The notes under the pieces: generated by a model
What the model saw: only the letters and a program-made list of their open reading frames with translations
Told to the model about the DNA's origin: nothing
The model's database searches: none
Assembly (NCBI GenBank): GCA_032716605.1
Contig: CM064552.1
Location: forward strand, 10,396,671 to 10,460,670
Direction of reading: 5' to 3'
DNA from: Paralithodes platypus
Lineage: Eukaryota > Arthropoda > Malacostraca > Decapoda > Lithodidae
DNA length: 64,000 bases
Position numbers and translations under genes: made by a program
Part shown: positions 20,880 to 30,476 of the stretch, piece by piece
Numbering within the stretch: the stretch's first letter is position 1
How the letters are laid out: each line of letters opens with the position of its first letter

Positions 20880-22684
20880 TGTGACGCCTGGCAGAATCGC
20901 CTCCCGTTAGCCGCTAGCGATCGCCAGGGCAGTGAAATGGGCTACAGTTATCAGAGAATGTTGTTCTTTCTTGCATAGTACTTGCATTGTTACAGACAGT
21001 CCAGTGGTGGTCTTTATTTTCGTCTGTGACAACGGGAAGTATTTTATATCATGAGTAGAATATAAGATGCATTGTAGTAAAGTTGAGAGAGAGAGAGCGA
21101 GCAGGCAGCGTGGGGGTAGTGAGTGTTGCTTCCCTCCTCCCTCCTGCCTCCCGGAGGAGTTTTTCCCACGCGCGCGGGCTTTCTCTCGCCTCTGATTGGC
21201 GGGTGGTTCTTGGCGCGTCATAGAGACCTGCTGCCTTGTGACGTATCGGCCTGTGATTGGCCGACCACCATGCCTTTGTGAGATCCTGAGGGTCCCGAGG
21301 AGCTACCCTCCTCAGGACAGGCTTGGCGTGCATGCTTCTAACATCCCTTTGCATACTCTCTCCCGATCACCCCCTTTACCACTATCTCTCTCTCTGACTT
21401 TTTTCTTTTCCATTGCTCCTCACCTTTATTCAATTACTTATCCCCTTGGGTTCTGCATACGGTTTCCATAGCCGGCCCATTGTATTGCATGCGCCGTCCT
21501 CTGAGATATTTACATGTACAGTACTTAGAATAGGTTTGAGGGTTCTTAGTTAGTAGAGGTTAAGAACTCGGTGTGTGTCTCCATTATTGATTTAGTGGTC
21601 TGCTCTTTGATTTAATGCTAGACTGGGATTAGGTAACTGTAGTCGTCGTCACCGATGTGTGTATGGTTTGCTTATACCTACACGACTTCGACCGGTACTG
21701 TGGTAGCCTGTATTGTCTTTTCGCTTGCGTTCTTTACGAGTGCAGCATTGTGTTGACTGAGGGCGTTGGCCTGTTCCAGTTCCACACTTTGCTGCCTCTT
21801 TGCTTATCTTTTGAGGGTCGCCAGGATAGAACCAGATACTTGTGATCTGGATCTATCAAGAGAGCACCCCAGTCAATTAACGTAACGTAAAGGATGCAGT
21901 CTTAAGGACATCACTAGGCTACGAGCCTGTCTTGCTCAACCACAGTTCCTTACCTAGAGTATTCCAGCTAGACATTATTAATTGAGTAGACAATTATTAG
22001 TATTTAATATAAGCTCTTTGATATGTACGCATTATTATTCACAGCATTTATGAGTCTAGGTTGTTGTTGAGTTGCACAACCATAGCAGACTGTTTCGTTG
22101 ATGGGGAAGTATTTCTTTTAGTGTCGAGCATTGCTGCCGTTGCGCATTTATAGTATTTCCGTGTCAGTTAACATTATATGTCCTATCTTTTGGTATATTC
22201 AGTCTACACGTGTGGTGTCCTGCCTCCTGCCTTTATATAATTTAAGATACGAGCATCTTATGAGCATCAGACTTTCTTCAGAAGTTTCCAGGTCTATGCT
22301 GTAGGACTATACTTCACTTTCTTTCAGATAGGAGTGAAGAGTTTATTGTTGTTTAGAGTAACTGTATTGAAGCTTCTTTTTATTGTATTAAATCTTGCAG
22401 TGATTTAATTGATCTTTCCATAGCTTCCCTTTTATGCATTTTAACGTAACTTGCATCTTGTTTGTTATCAGGCTATACCAGTGTGGGTTAGCCTGAAGTA
22501 GAGTACATTTATGCCCAGTTAAGGATACCCCATTATCGCAGATTAACTTTGGAGGGTATAGGTGTTTTTGTTCGCCGGCATATAAGTTCGAGGGTTTGGA
22601 TCTAGCGTACCGTTGTTGCATAGTGCCATATTACTAGTCCAATCATTAAGTGCCCTTGTTTTATTCGTAGCCCCGGTCGTAACA
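20880..22684 (+). repeat. 3' LTR of outer Gypsy
   Basis: This uninterrupted 1,805-bp copy starts TGTGACGCC and ends CGTAACA. It carries the empty target sites of the Tigger-like element (TA, 20979-20980) and the TTAA MITE (21902-21905) found in the 5' LTR. Confidence 0.92.
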
Positions 22685-22712
22685 GGCAATAGATAGATAG
22701 ATAGATCGATCC
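22685..22712 (+). repeat. RTE LINE 3' terminus with GATA microsatellite tail
   Basis: GGCAATAGATAGATAGATAG continues the RTE fragment that ends at 6865 (GTTGGGCA|...). A related end, GTCTGGTAATAGATG plus a GTAT repeat, is at 54437-54530. RTE elements usually end in short tandem repeats rather than poly-A. Confidence 0.65.
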
Positions 22713-22718
22713 ATATTT

Positions 22719-23148
22719 TTAACCCTTAAAGAGCGGCGCCCGGCTATAGCCGAGCGCCAATTTGCAGCAAGTTAGGAGCATTATTAAGGCTTTTAAAGGG
22801 TTAAAATAGAGTGCAAATGTCCGGGAGCGCAGCGGGCCACACGTCCGACTCCCAGGGCCTACCACCACCCACTGAATCACCCTCCCCCTGTTCTCGAGAG
22901 GCCGGCAGTGTAGCCAGTAGTGAGCGTAGCAGGAAAAAATATGCCGCTATACGCTATACTCCCATGTTAGTGGTACTACTGCATGAGAACGACGAGTGCT
23001 ACGTAGCTCGTTCTGGTCTCATTTTGAAGCTTTTAGCGCCTAGTTTTTTGCTGAATACATTTCTTTTCATGCAGATACTTGATTGATCATTCAGGAGGGC
23101 CTGAATATGCCCAAAATAGCCCAAAACCCCCCGCTAGACGAGGGTTAA
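22719..23148. mobile_element. TTAA-flanked MITE with CGGCTATAGCCG palindrome
   Basis: TTAA at 22719-22722 and 23145-23148 flanks CCCTTAAAGAGCGG and CGCTAGACGAGGG. The palindrome CGGCTATAGCCG (22741-22752) sits inside larger GGCGC/GCGCC arms. A 91-residue open frame inside has no recognisable domain. It separates the RTE tail from the LINE RT core. Confidence 0.85.
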
Positions 23149-23645
23149 AGCTGGTGACAAAACTCTTATTAAAAATCACCGTCCGATATCAGTATTACCA
23201 GCCATCCGTAAAATTCTTGAAAAAATTATGTATAACAGGATTATGGAATTTTGCACCTCTAACAATATAATATTTGATCCTCAATACAGATTCAGAAATG
23301 GACGCTCAACAGAATCTGCCCTTACTAAATTTAAAAACTACATTCTCGCCTCCTTTGACAATAAAGATTATACAATTAACATAATTTTTGGATCTTTCCA
23401 AGGCTTTCAACACAGGTAGCCACCAGATCCTTTTAGATAAGCTCGACCACTATGGAATTATAGACGTCACAAATATATGGTTGGATTCATATTTACGTAA
23501 TCGCAAACAATACGTTCATTATAAAGACACTAAATCCCAGCAACAACTTATATCTTATGGATTTCCACAAGGATCTATATTGGGCACGCTGCTGTTCAAT
23601 CTTTATATTAATGACATTATTTGTTCAAGTGATCTACTGTATATA
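23149..23645 (+). pseudogene. LINE RT core fragment
   Basis: It encodes, with frameshifts, RPIS-like sequence, KIMYNRIMEFCTSNNIIF, RNGRSTESALTKFKNYI, then DLSKAFN (motif A, Asp kept), LLDKLDHYGIIDVTNIWLDS and GFPQGSILGTLLFNLYIND (motif B). This is a Jockey/CR1-group RT and the downstream partner of 5743-6523. Confidence 0.75.
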
Positions 23646-24032
23646 CAGTAGAACCTCGCTCTTTCGGACTTCAATCTTTCGGACTAGCATTTCAATTCGG
23701 ACTTATGGTTCAGCCTTTCGGATTTGTCTGAAAGACTGAGAAAATACCTCCATCCTTTTCGGAGTACATTTAACTTCGGACTCATGCTTCAGCCTTTCGG
23801 ATTTGTCTGAAAGGCTGAGAAAAATGAAATCGCATTCGGACCAAAGAGCCGAGTTTCGGACTTGTCTGGTTAGGTGAATGTGTATTCGGACTTATAAACT
23901 TCGGACTCATGCTTCAGCCTTTCGGATTTGTCTGAAAGGCTGAAGTGTGAGTTCGGACTTGGCCCTTTCGGACTTTTGACACTTTCGGACAGGGGTCTCC
24001 CCCAATTAGTCCGAAAGAGCGAGGTTCTACTG
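23646..24032. mobile_element. TA-flanked MITE (Tigger/mariner-like)
   Basis: TA at 23644-23645 and 24033-24034 flanks inverted ends CAGTAGAACCTCGCTCTTTC and GAAAGAGCGAGGTTCTACTG. The inside is built from repeated CTTTCGGATTTGTCTGAAAG blocks (three copies at about 23716, 23796 and 23918) and TTCGGACTT units. It interrupts the LINE just before RT motif C. Confidence 0.9.
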
Positions 24033-24435
24033 TACTGTATATTTATAGTATTTGCGGACAACAGCACTCTTTACGCCAGTCACCGAAACCATATAAACTT
24101 AGTTAATAATGACTTAACCAATGTATATAATTGGATAATTGCTAATAAGCTTAATCTCAACATCAATAAACCAAAGTGTGTAAAATTTAATTCTATCTAT
24201 TCCATATACTCAGGCCCAATCCCCACTTTTCCTTTTTTTTTTTAAATATACTGTACTACTGTATATATATTCCTAATAATATTGCATCCGTCAAACTCGG
24301 AAATGTACCATTGAAAGAAGAGGAGAATATAAAGTTCCTTGGGATTGTGGTAAATAAACAGATGTTGTGGAATTCTCATATACAAAACCTATCAAGCAAA
24401 ATCAATAAACAGAATTTAGTCAAATCTACCAGAAC
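24033..24435 (+). pseudogene. LINE RT motif C and thumb fragment
   Basis: It reads IVFADNSTLYASHRNHINLV (motif C, FADD changed to FADN), then NDLTNVYNWIIANKLNLNIN and, in another frame, EENIKFLGIVVNKQMLW. It is the last recognisable part of the LINE. Confidence 0.7.
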
Positions 24436-24460
24436 ATCCCAGACTTCCCAAATTGACTAA

Positions 24461-24592
24461 TTCCTTGAACGTGACGATAGTGCGTTGTTATATGTGCGAT
24501 TAGTTTGCTTGTGAAACAGATTAACTTGCTCATGTAGTGATGTACACCCTATGTGGTGGATTGTGTTCTTATATTTCAAAAAATTATTATAT
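24461..24592. repeat. dispersed repeat, left part (pairs with 38437-38561 in reverse)
   Basis: It is the reverse complement, with few changes, of 38437-38561 (shared GTGACGATAGTGCGTTGTTA, CCCTATGTGGTGGATTGTG). Its continuation is at 26078-26190, so a SINE and a TIR element have split it. Confidence 0.75.
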
Positions 24593-24595
24593 TAA

Positions 24596-24833
24596 GGGGT
24601 GTAGTGACTAGCGTCTTGGACTTCCACCCAGAAGGTCCCAGGATCGCGCCCACGCTCGGCGCATTAAAGATTTTTCACAAGCACTGAATCGTTACCGTCC
24701 CTCATGAGCAAGGGGATGGGGTAGTAGTACAAGACCCCAATGGAAATACGCCTAATCGGCCTTATTGGGCTATCCTTAGCTGGCTTAGCATGCGCTAGCT
24801 TTAAGAACTATTATTATTATTATTATTATTATA
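24596..24833 (+). mobile_element. tRNA-derived SINE with (TTA)n tail
   Basis: GGGTGTAGTGACTAGCGTC gives an A-box-like start, and GTCCCAGGATCGCGCCC a B box about 35 bp on. A non-tRNA body follows, then the element ends in an ATT repeat. No tRNA fold is kept. The ATT-repeat tail resembles that of the CR1/Rex1-like LINE at 37.38 kb, a possible mobilising partner. Confidence 0.7.
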
Positions 24834-25129
24834 GGACCGACCAGTTATTTACTAACTTCCAGGTCTTACTTTCAATTTAAATGCAATTTGGCACAGGTGT
24901 ATGTGACCATAAAACTAGGTCAAAAGTATGTTTTTTATTTTTTTTTTTTTTTTAAGGTAAAAAAAGAAAAATTGAAAACTATAGCACTACTAAGACGCAT
25001 ATAACTCCTACAGAAATCTCTATAGCACCTGCTGTATGTGATCAAACAACTCACAAAAGGTGTGTCTGTAGTTTCTATAAAAAACTTTATATATACAGTA
25101 TTTTGTGTATTTTTGGATTTAGGTGATTA

Positions 25130-25215
25130 TGAATTGTCTTTGTGGTGCAATGAATAAGTCTGTTGATTTTCGGTGTGAGCGTCCTGGATTCAAATCCCCG
25201 GACTGCAACATGTGT
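25130..25215 (+). mobile_element. tRNA-like sequence (SINE head or tRNA pseudogene)
   Basis: GTGGTGCAATGAATAAGTC (A box) and GGATTCAAATCCCC (B box) are spaced as in a tRNA. The cloverleaf stems do not close well, so it is not a functional tRNA gene. Confidence 0.5.
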
Positions 25216-25274
25216 TTGTTAATTTCATTAATCGAGTTTAGGAGTAAAGTTGGTTAGTGGAGAGAACATAATAA

Positions 25275-25522
25275 TTAACCCTTGAAATCCGGGAGGCCTC
25301 ATATGAGGCAAAATCCGCGGCTAAAAATTTGCCGCTATATCATCAGAACTCTGCAACCACGCGTTGTAGCGACGTCATCTCTACGGCATTCTACAGACAA
25401 CAAAACGTTCTACAATTTGCAAAAACATTGACTGCTCTAGGTGGTCTCAATCAGTAGCTACTGAATTATGAAGTTTGAATATACCAAAATTCATATGAGG
25501 CCCCCCGGATCCCAAGGGTTAA
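25275..25522. mobile_element. TTAA-flanked MITE with GCCTCATATGAGGC palindrome
   Basis: TTAA at 25275-25278 and 25519-25522 flanks CCCTTGAAATCCGGGAGG and CCCCCGGATCCCAAGGG. The palindrome GCCTCATATGAGGC (25296-25309) lies next to the left end and a CATATGAGGCC half-copy next to the right. The element is 248 bp and non-coding. Confidence 0.88.
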
Positions 25523-26077
25523 GGTGAAATTATTTTGTTGAATTTCACGACTGTGACAACATGCTGCAACCAAAGTTGGCTAGAGTAAATTAGCTTTATA
25601 CATAATGTAGTGTTTTTAATTCCCTTTCCAATGGTATATACACCATTCCTATAGGTCCAATAATATATTTATTATAAGATCCCAAAGTGCGACAAAACAG
25701 TTTTGAGAAAAACATGTGAAAGTCTAAGGTAATTAGTTGAAAATGTTTAACTTTTGTTTTGACAATATTTTACGCAGGAACACGGCAGAGTAGAAGATAA
25801 AGCGTATGGGAGGTTGTAGAGTATTTTACGCTCTTTCCATCTATATATGTATGATCCTCGTACGACCAGTAGTTACTGAGCATGTCAATTTCCAAGTTCG
25901 CTATATAATGTTTTTAGAAATACTGTACAGGAAAAGTTTGGAAAACATAAAAAAAAAAAAAAATCCAATGTAATACCATTTCACTGGCTTATGAAGGGAT
26001 GTTTACTCTTGTTGAGTAAACACTTAATAGTATTTTAAGGATTTCGAGCTTTTCAAGCCTAAATAACCGGTCGGTCC

Positions 26078-26373
26078 CCATAAGCGCTATTTTCATATAG
26101 CGATTTTGATAATTTCTTTTGCCTTTATCTTGTGGCGTTCCAGTTTTAGTTTGTTTATCTTGCAAGTTTTACAATTTAATATATTACTCGCCACAGTTTC
26201 AAAATTAGTGCACTAAAACAACTAGGCTATATTTGTCTTTAATAAACCCATTTATATCTTATTGTCATACAATATGGGGGGCAACAGGAAAAATAAATTA
26301 AAATCTATAGAAATAGCACTAAAGTAGTTAGAACAATAAAATACAGATCTAAATGTTCATACAAACAAACTCT
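26078..26373. repeat. dispersed repeat, right part
   Basis: CATATAGCGATTTTGAT, TTTTGCCTTTAT, TTTAGTTTGTTTA and TGCAAGTTTTAC match, in reverse, the sequence at about 38325-38430. The last ~180 bp hold nothing I recognise. Confidence 0.6.
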
Positions 26374-26696
26374 TTAACCCCTCCAATCCCAGCGCCGTAT
26401 ATATACGTCAATAGATAAGTAACTCCCCAGTCCCAGCGACGTATACCTGTATATCCGTCAGTAATGTACTTTCCTTGTAACTGCCTGTACAAGGTTGTAC
26501 CAGGTACCACCACCGTTTGAGCACTGTTACCAATATGGCAACACTTCTCACAGCATATATAAGACCCGCTGAAGGGTGGCAGGGCCAGTCTTGCCTCACT
26601 CTGGAGGTGGAAAGGTTGTCTCTCCTGCCATTTTGGCCACTGCTTGGGACTGCTGGGGACTTTTATTACTGTATCCTACGGTACAGTACGGGTTAA
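26374..26696. mobile_element. TTAA-flanked MITE with CGTATATATACG palindrome
   Basis: TTAA at 26374-26377 and 26693-26696. The left end CCCCTCCAATCCCAGCG leads into CGTATATATACG (26396-26407), and a second module CCCAGCGACGTATACC follows. The layout (CCCAGCGxCG plus palindrome, twice) matches the family A MITEs at 1815 and 9132, with a different core. It lies 45 bp from exon E of the cyclase. Confidence 0.8.
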
Positions 26697-26741
26697 ACAA
26701 CTCGCACTTCTAAAACTATACTACAGTATAACAATACTTAC

Positions 26742-26977
26742 CTGTACAGCAAATCAGGAACAAGATCAAACTTACTTCTTTTGATGGTTTGTTTCTTGCG
26801 AGCCTGAACCATTCCATACACAACTTCCGCCAAAGAATTGTATGTAGAGGGTTGTCGGCTGAAGGGTAGGGTGGGTAATGCCTTGCGTCCGAGCACAAAG
26901 TATGTGTCCATCTCACCCTTACCCTTGACAGTGATCTTCCCTCGGTACTGCAGGCGGAACCCTCGGAAATTGAGGAT
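26742..26977 (-). CDS. adenylyl cyclase exon E (end of C2 domain and C-terminal tail)
   Basis: This 236-nt exon lies between a TTTTTTCAG acceptor and a consensus CAG|GTAAGT donor. It encodes ILNFRGFRLQYRGKITVKGK, then GEMDTYFVLGRKALPTLPF, closing the C2 domain. A tail follows (SRQPSTYNSLAEVV, YGMVQARKKQTIKRSKFDLV, PDLLYR) that runs past the point where ADCY2-type proteins usually stop. The split final codon (AG|) calls for at least one further exon to the left. The tail is basic and I do not recognise a motif in it. A TTAA MITE lies only 45 bp downstream. Confidence 0.88.
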
Positions 26978-27281
26978 CTGAAAAAAGGTTAATGTGATAA
27001 ATTGTATGAAACTGAATCATCTGAGCAAACACAAGATACAGTATACAGTATATATCTTGCTACACAAGAAGAAGAAGAGAGGTACCTTGGGTAAACTGCT
27101 GCTCCAAGTTATCAACATATATACCCTATGTCAACACTACACAGAGCAAACAACGTATATAACTCCACAATGAATGCACAGAGAATGTGGTGGAACATAT
27201 ACAGTGTTAGTGAATAGTCCATAAGTGAGTGAAAAGTGAAGTGGAATATCTGCCCCCCTGGTCATCTGGGTATCAAACAAG
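26978..27281. other. intron sequence and probable LINE 5' leader
   Basis: It begins with the exon E acceptor on the minus strand. A small GAAGAAGAAG run is at about 27069. No gene is visible; the part from about 27150 is probably the 5' untranslated region of the plus-strand LINE. Confidence 0.5.
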
Positions 27282-27683
27282 ATGGCGGGGCGAGGTGGGA
27301 CAATCTCAACCCAGGGACGAAATAGTGATGGCCTTGAAATCAACGAACTGTTATGCTTTATATCAAATAAAATAGATAGTCTACCTACAGACAGTATTGT
27401 GCAGCTGTGTGTGCCCTTTTATGATGAAGATAAAATTGTGGCAGCCAAGAACAGAGTGTTCGATCTTATTGGTACCAGTGAAGATAACAATTATCGAAAT
27501 ATTAAACGAGTTGGTGAACCGGTGAACGAGTTGGTTAAAGAACCTGCCCCTAGGGAAAGCCAAGAGGAAACAATCCCAACCGAGGCCCCAGTCGTGAGAG
27601 AGGATGGAGAGACCCCAGCCGAGAGAGAGGACAGGGGGACTCCTGACTCCGGCAATGAGAGTGAGAACCCCCGGGAAATGTGA
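27282..27683 (+). CDS. LINE N-terminal reading frame (133 aa)
   Basis: It starts MAGRGGTISTQGRNSDGLEI. The first half is a small, possibly helical domain (INELLCFISNKIDSLPTDSI); the second half is Glu/Pro-rich and acidic. No RRM, zinc knuckle or coiled coil is visible. It ends at a TGA that is in frame with the endonuclease frame that follows, so it may be the N-terminus of a single large protein. Confidence 0.6.
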   Translation: MAGRGGTISTQGRNSDGLEINELLCFISNKIDSLPTDSIVQLCVPFYDEDKIVAAKNRVFDLIGTSEDNNYRNIKRVGEPVNELVKEPAPRESQEETIPTEAPVVREDGETPAEREDRGTPDSGNESENPREM

Positions 27684-30476
27684 ACCAGGAATCAGGAGTA
27701 TAGGAACGGCATTAGATTAGGGTGCCTAAATGTGAATGGATGGGGAGTGGGAAAAATGGAAGACATGAGTGAAGTACTGTATGAGGGGGGTATAGATGTG
27801 CTCGGTATAACAGAGACAAAGCTACGTGAAAGAGTGGAACTGTACACGGAAAACTACAGAATGACTGGGAAGGGGCGCAGTAAATGGAAGAAAAAGGGTG
27901 GAGGTATAGGCCTAATAGTGAGAAAGAACATGGATATAGAGGTTGAAGAGTTAAAAGTCGGCGAATGCGAGATGAGTGAAGATATGATGGCAGCTTACCT
28001 GAACTACAAGGCAAAAGGAAAGACTGAAATGATCCTACTGATTATATGCTACATGACGGTACAGGGACCGGATGCCAGACGTGATAATGAAAGGAAATAC
28101 GACCTAATGAGAAGACTGGTAAACGAACATAGACGAGAACAGGTGATCGTAATGGGTGATATGAACGGACACATCGGAATCCTGGGTGAGGAAGTGAACA
28201 CGAATGGACAACTGCTAAGGGATTTCACTGAGGAGCATGAACTGGAAATATTAAATGAAACTATCGCAGAGGGACGAGTGACATGGGCCGGAAGAGACAA
28301 TGAATCTGCGATTGATTATATCTTGGTGAATGAGAATGCAAGGAAGAACGTGGAATACATGAGGATAGACGAAGAATGAGGAATGGATGTGACAAGTGAC
28401 CACAATATGTTGTGGATACAGTATACCTGTGGGAGGGAGAGAAAGGAAGCTAGGAAACCAAAGGGTAAGAAATGGAAACTGAAACAAGCGGACTGGGTAA
28501 AATTCGGGGAAGAACTAGAGCGTGTGAACTGGAGGGATGACGGAGGGGTAGACAGAATGAATGAAGAATTCACCAAGACAGTGAAAGAAGTAGCTGAAAG
28601 AAGAGTCGGGAGGAAAAAGAAAGGAAATAATAGGAGACCCCAGAGGAGATGGTGGAACCAAGACATCGAATCTGCCAGGAAAAAAAGAAAAGAGAGCAAC
28701 CGAAGGTGTAGAAGACTAAGGAGGTCCAAGGACAACGGTGAGAATGAACGGGTCGCATATGAGGAAGCATGGGAGGAATACAGGAAGCACAAAAGTATAA
28801 CAGGAGGTTTAATAAGGAAAGCGAGAGTAAAAGCCGATAAGGATGTAGTAGATGAGCTGAAGGCAAGAGGTGGTGAGGTCAGCAGAGAATGGTATGACTT
28901 CCTAAGGGGAGAACAAGAGAGTGAAAGAGTGAATGTGGAAGTGATAATGGTGAACGGAAGAGAGGTGAGAGGGAAACCGGAGAAAGCTAGGGCAGTAAAA
29001 GAATTCTGGGAAAACATAGGGGGTGCGAATGAGGTGGAGGATAGGGGCGAACCCAACCTGATAATAGGAAGAAAGATACCAGTAGATGAAAATATGGATT
29101 ACGAGATCAGTAGAGAAGAGATAATAAAATGTGTCAAGAAACTGAAGAATGGTAAAGCCGCAGGAAACGACGAGATCCCATATGAATTCTACAAAGAGGG
29201 TGGGAATGGAGTAATTGAAGGCATGTATGGACTTTTTAAGAAAGTGTGGTCAGGAGAGAGGGTACCGTATAAATGGAACGAGAGCCGGGTGACCCTCCTG
29301 CACAAAGGGGGTCACAAGAGTAAGAAAGAGCTGAAAAACTACCGACCAATAACGCTAACGGACACAATTTCCAAGGTGTTCTGTGGGGTGCTGAATGAAA
29401 GGCTGAAAGGGATCTTTGAAAGGAACAGAGTGATGGGAGAAGAACAGAATGGGTTTCGAGTGGACAGAAGAGGGGAAGATAACATGTTCGTAGTGAGAGA
29501 AGTGATAGAGAATACGAAAAAGTCCGGACGGAAGGGATACTTCGCCTTCCTAGACATAGAGAAAGCATATGACAGAGTGAACAGGTACAAGTTGTGTAGG
29601 CTGCTTGAAACAGTAGGTGTGAGTGAAAAGATAATAAATATCATAAGAAGTATGTATGAGAATACCAGGGCTAGATACAGTATGGGGGATATAGAGACAG
29701 ACTGGGTCGAAAACAAGCGGGGAGTTAGACAGGGCTGTGGGCTATCCCCCCTCCTGTTTGGGATGTACACAGAGGAACTAGCTGCAAGAATGAAAGAAGC
29801 CGGCAGGGGAACACTAATTGGGAACGAACGTCTGGGTATCTTGCTATATGCAGATGATGTAGTGATCATGAGCGACAACCGAGAGGATCTGCAGAGGATG
29901 CTAGATGTGGTGTCCGAATATGGGAATGATCTGAATGTGAGCTTTAGCAGGGAGAAAAGTAAAGTACTGGTAGTGAATGGAGATGAAACGGATGTGGGTG
30001 CGACGTGGCTACTTGGGAATAATATAATTACCCAAACAAATGAATACAAGTACCTGGGAATGACAGTGGATGCAAGAGGATGCGAGAAAACAAAAGATGA
30101 GAGACTAACAAGAGCGAGCCAATGGGTGGGAAGACTTGGCAGTGCTGCAAGGTGTAGAGCGAACAAGTATGAAGTAGTGCGAGGAGTATGGAAAGGTATG
30201 GCGGTGCCAGGCCTGATGTATGGTCTGGAAACCATCCCGTGGACAACGAATGACACGGCAAAGCTGGAAGTTGCCCAGAATAGGGTCGGAAGGCTCGCAC
30301 TGGGAGCGAACAAGTACACTGCAGTAGAAGCCTTGAGAGGTGACGCGGGATGGAGCTCCTTTGAAGAAAGAATAGACAAGGGAGTCCTACGGTACCGGGT
30401 CAGACTGGAAAAAATGAATGGTGATAGATGGGCACGAAAGGTGTTTGAATGGGCTAAGGAGAGTAGTAAAGGAAAA
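27684..30476 (+). pseudogene. LINE endonuclease and reverse transcriptase (one nonsense codon)
   Basis: Endonuclease motifs: IRLGCLNVNGW, ITETKL, VIVMGDMNGHIG, SAIDYILVN and, after the TGA at 28377-28379, VTSDHNMLW. RT motifs: KLKNGKAAGNDEIPYEF, NYRPITLTDTISKVFC, QNGFRVDRRGEDNMFVV, FAFLDIEKAYDRVN (A), RGVRQGCGLSPLLFGMYTEE (B), LGILLYADDVVIMSD (C) and NEYKYLGMTV (thumb). All catalytic Asp residues are kept. The nested LINE cuts the protein at KESSKGK. Confidence 0.85.

Larger units (their letters stand above)
6866..22684 (+). mobile_element. outer Gypsy-like LTR retrotransposon, internally deleted
   Basis: LTRs are at 6866-10582 (with two insertions) and 20880-22684; both start TGTGACGCC and end GGTCGTAACA. 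A 4-bp GGCA duplication flanks it (6862-6865, 22685-22688). Internal order is PBS region, gag, CCHC knuckle, protease and the start of RT. Then RT jumps to the RNase H end (KGTDNVLADCLS), with no integrase before the polypurine tract. It cannot replicate alone. It is interrupted by a Tigger-like element, a TTAA MITE and an antisense Gypsy-like element. Confidence 0.88.
4930..24435 (+). mobile_element. 5'-truncated LINE, host of the whole nested insertion stack
   Basis: One plus-strand non-LTR retrotransposon is spread over four pieces: 4930-5255 (endonuclease end), 5743-6523 (linker to RT fingers), about 22713-23645 (RT core) and 24033-24435 (RT motif C to thumb). The pieces follow each other in protein order. 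The break at 6523 (DDLKIAKFM) is continued at about 22713-23180 by an IFKAGDKT- and HRPIS-type reading, where such LINEs have IAKxxPIxKxGDK..NYRPIS. The gaps are filled by a TTAA MITE, an RTE LINE carrying a Gypsy, another TTAA MITE and a TA-flanked MITE. The LINE is full of frameshifts and is inactive. Confidence 0.72.
24834..26077. mobile_element. 1.24-kb TIR DNA element, superfamily unassigned
   Basis: The ends are inverted: GGACCGACCAGTTATTTA and TAAATAACCGGTCGGTCC. No convincing transposase frame is present; the interior is AT-rich and has been hit by a tRNA-like SINE and a TTAA MITE. A target duplication is not clear. Confidence 0.6.

Noticed and set aside
22811..23086. 91-residue open frame as a host gene
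   Set aside because: It lies inside a TTAA MITE, has no ATG context or domain, and its composition follows the element.
25130..25215. Functional tRNA gene
   Set aside because: A and B boxes are present but the stems do not pair properly; it fits a SINE head or pseudogene.
28316..30379. Long Ser/Leu-rich antisense frames opposite the LINE
   Set aside because: They arise from the purine-rich coding strand of the LINE and lack any domain.
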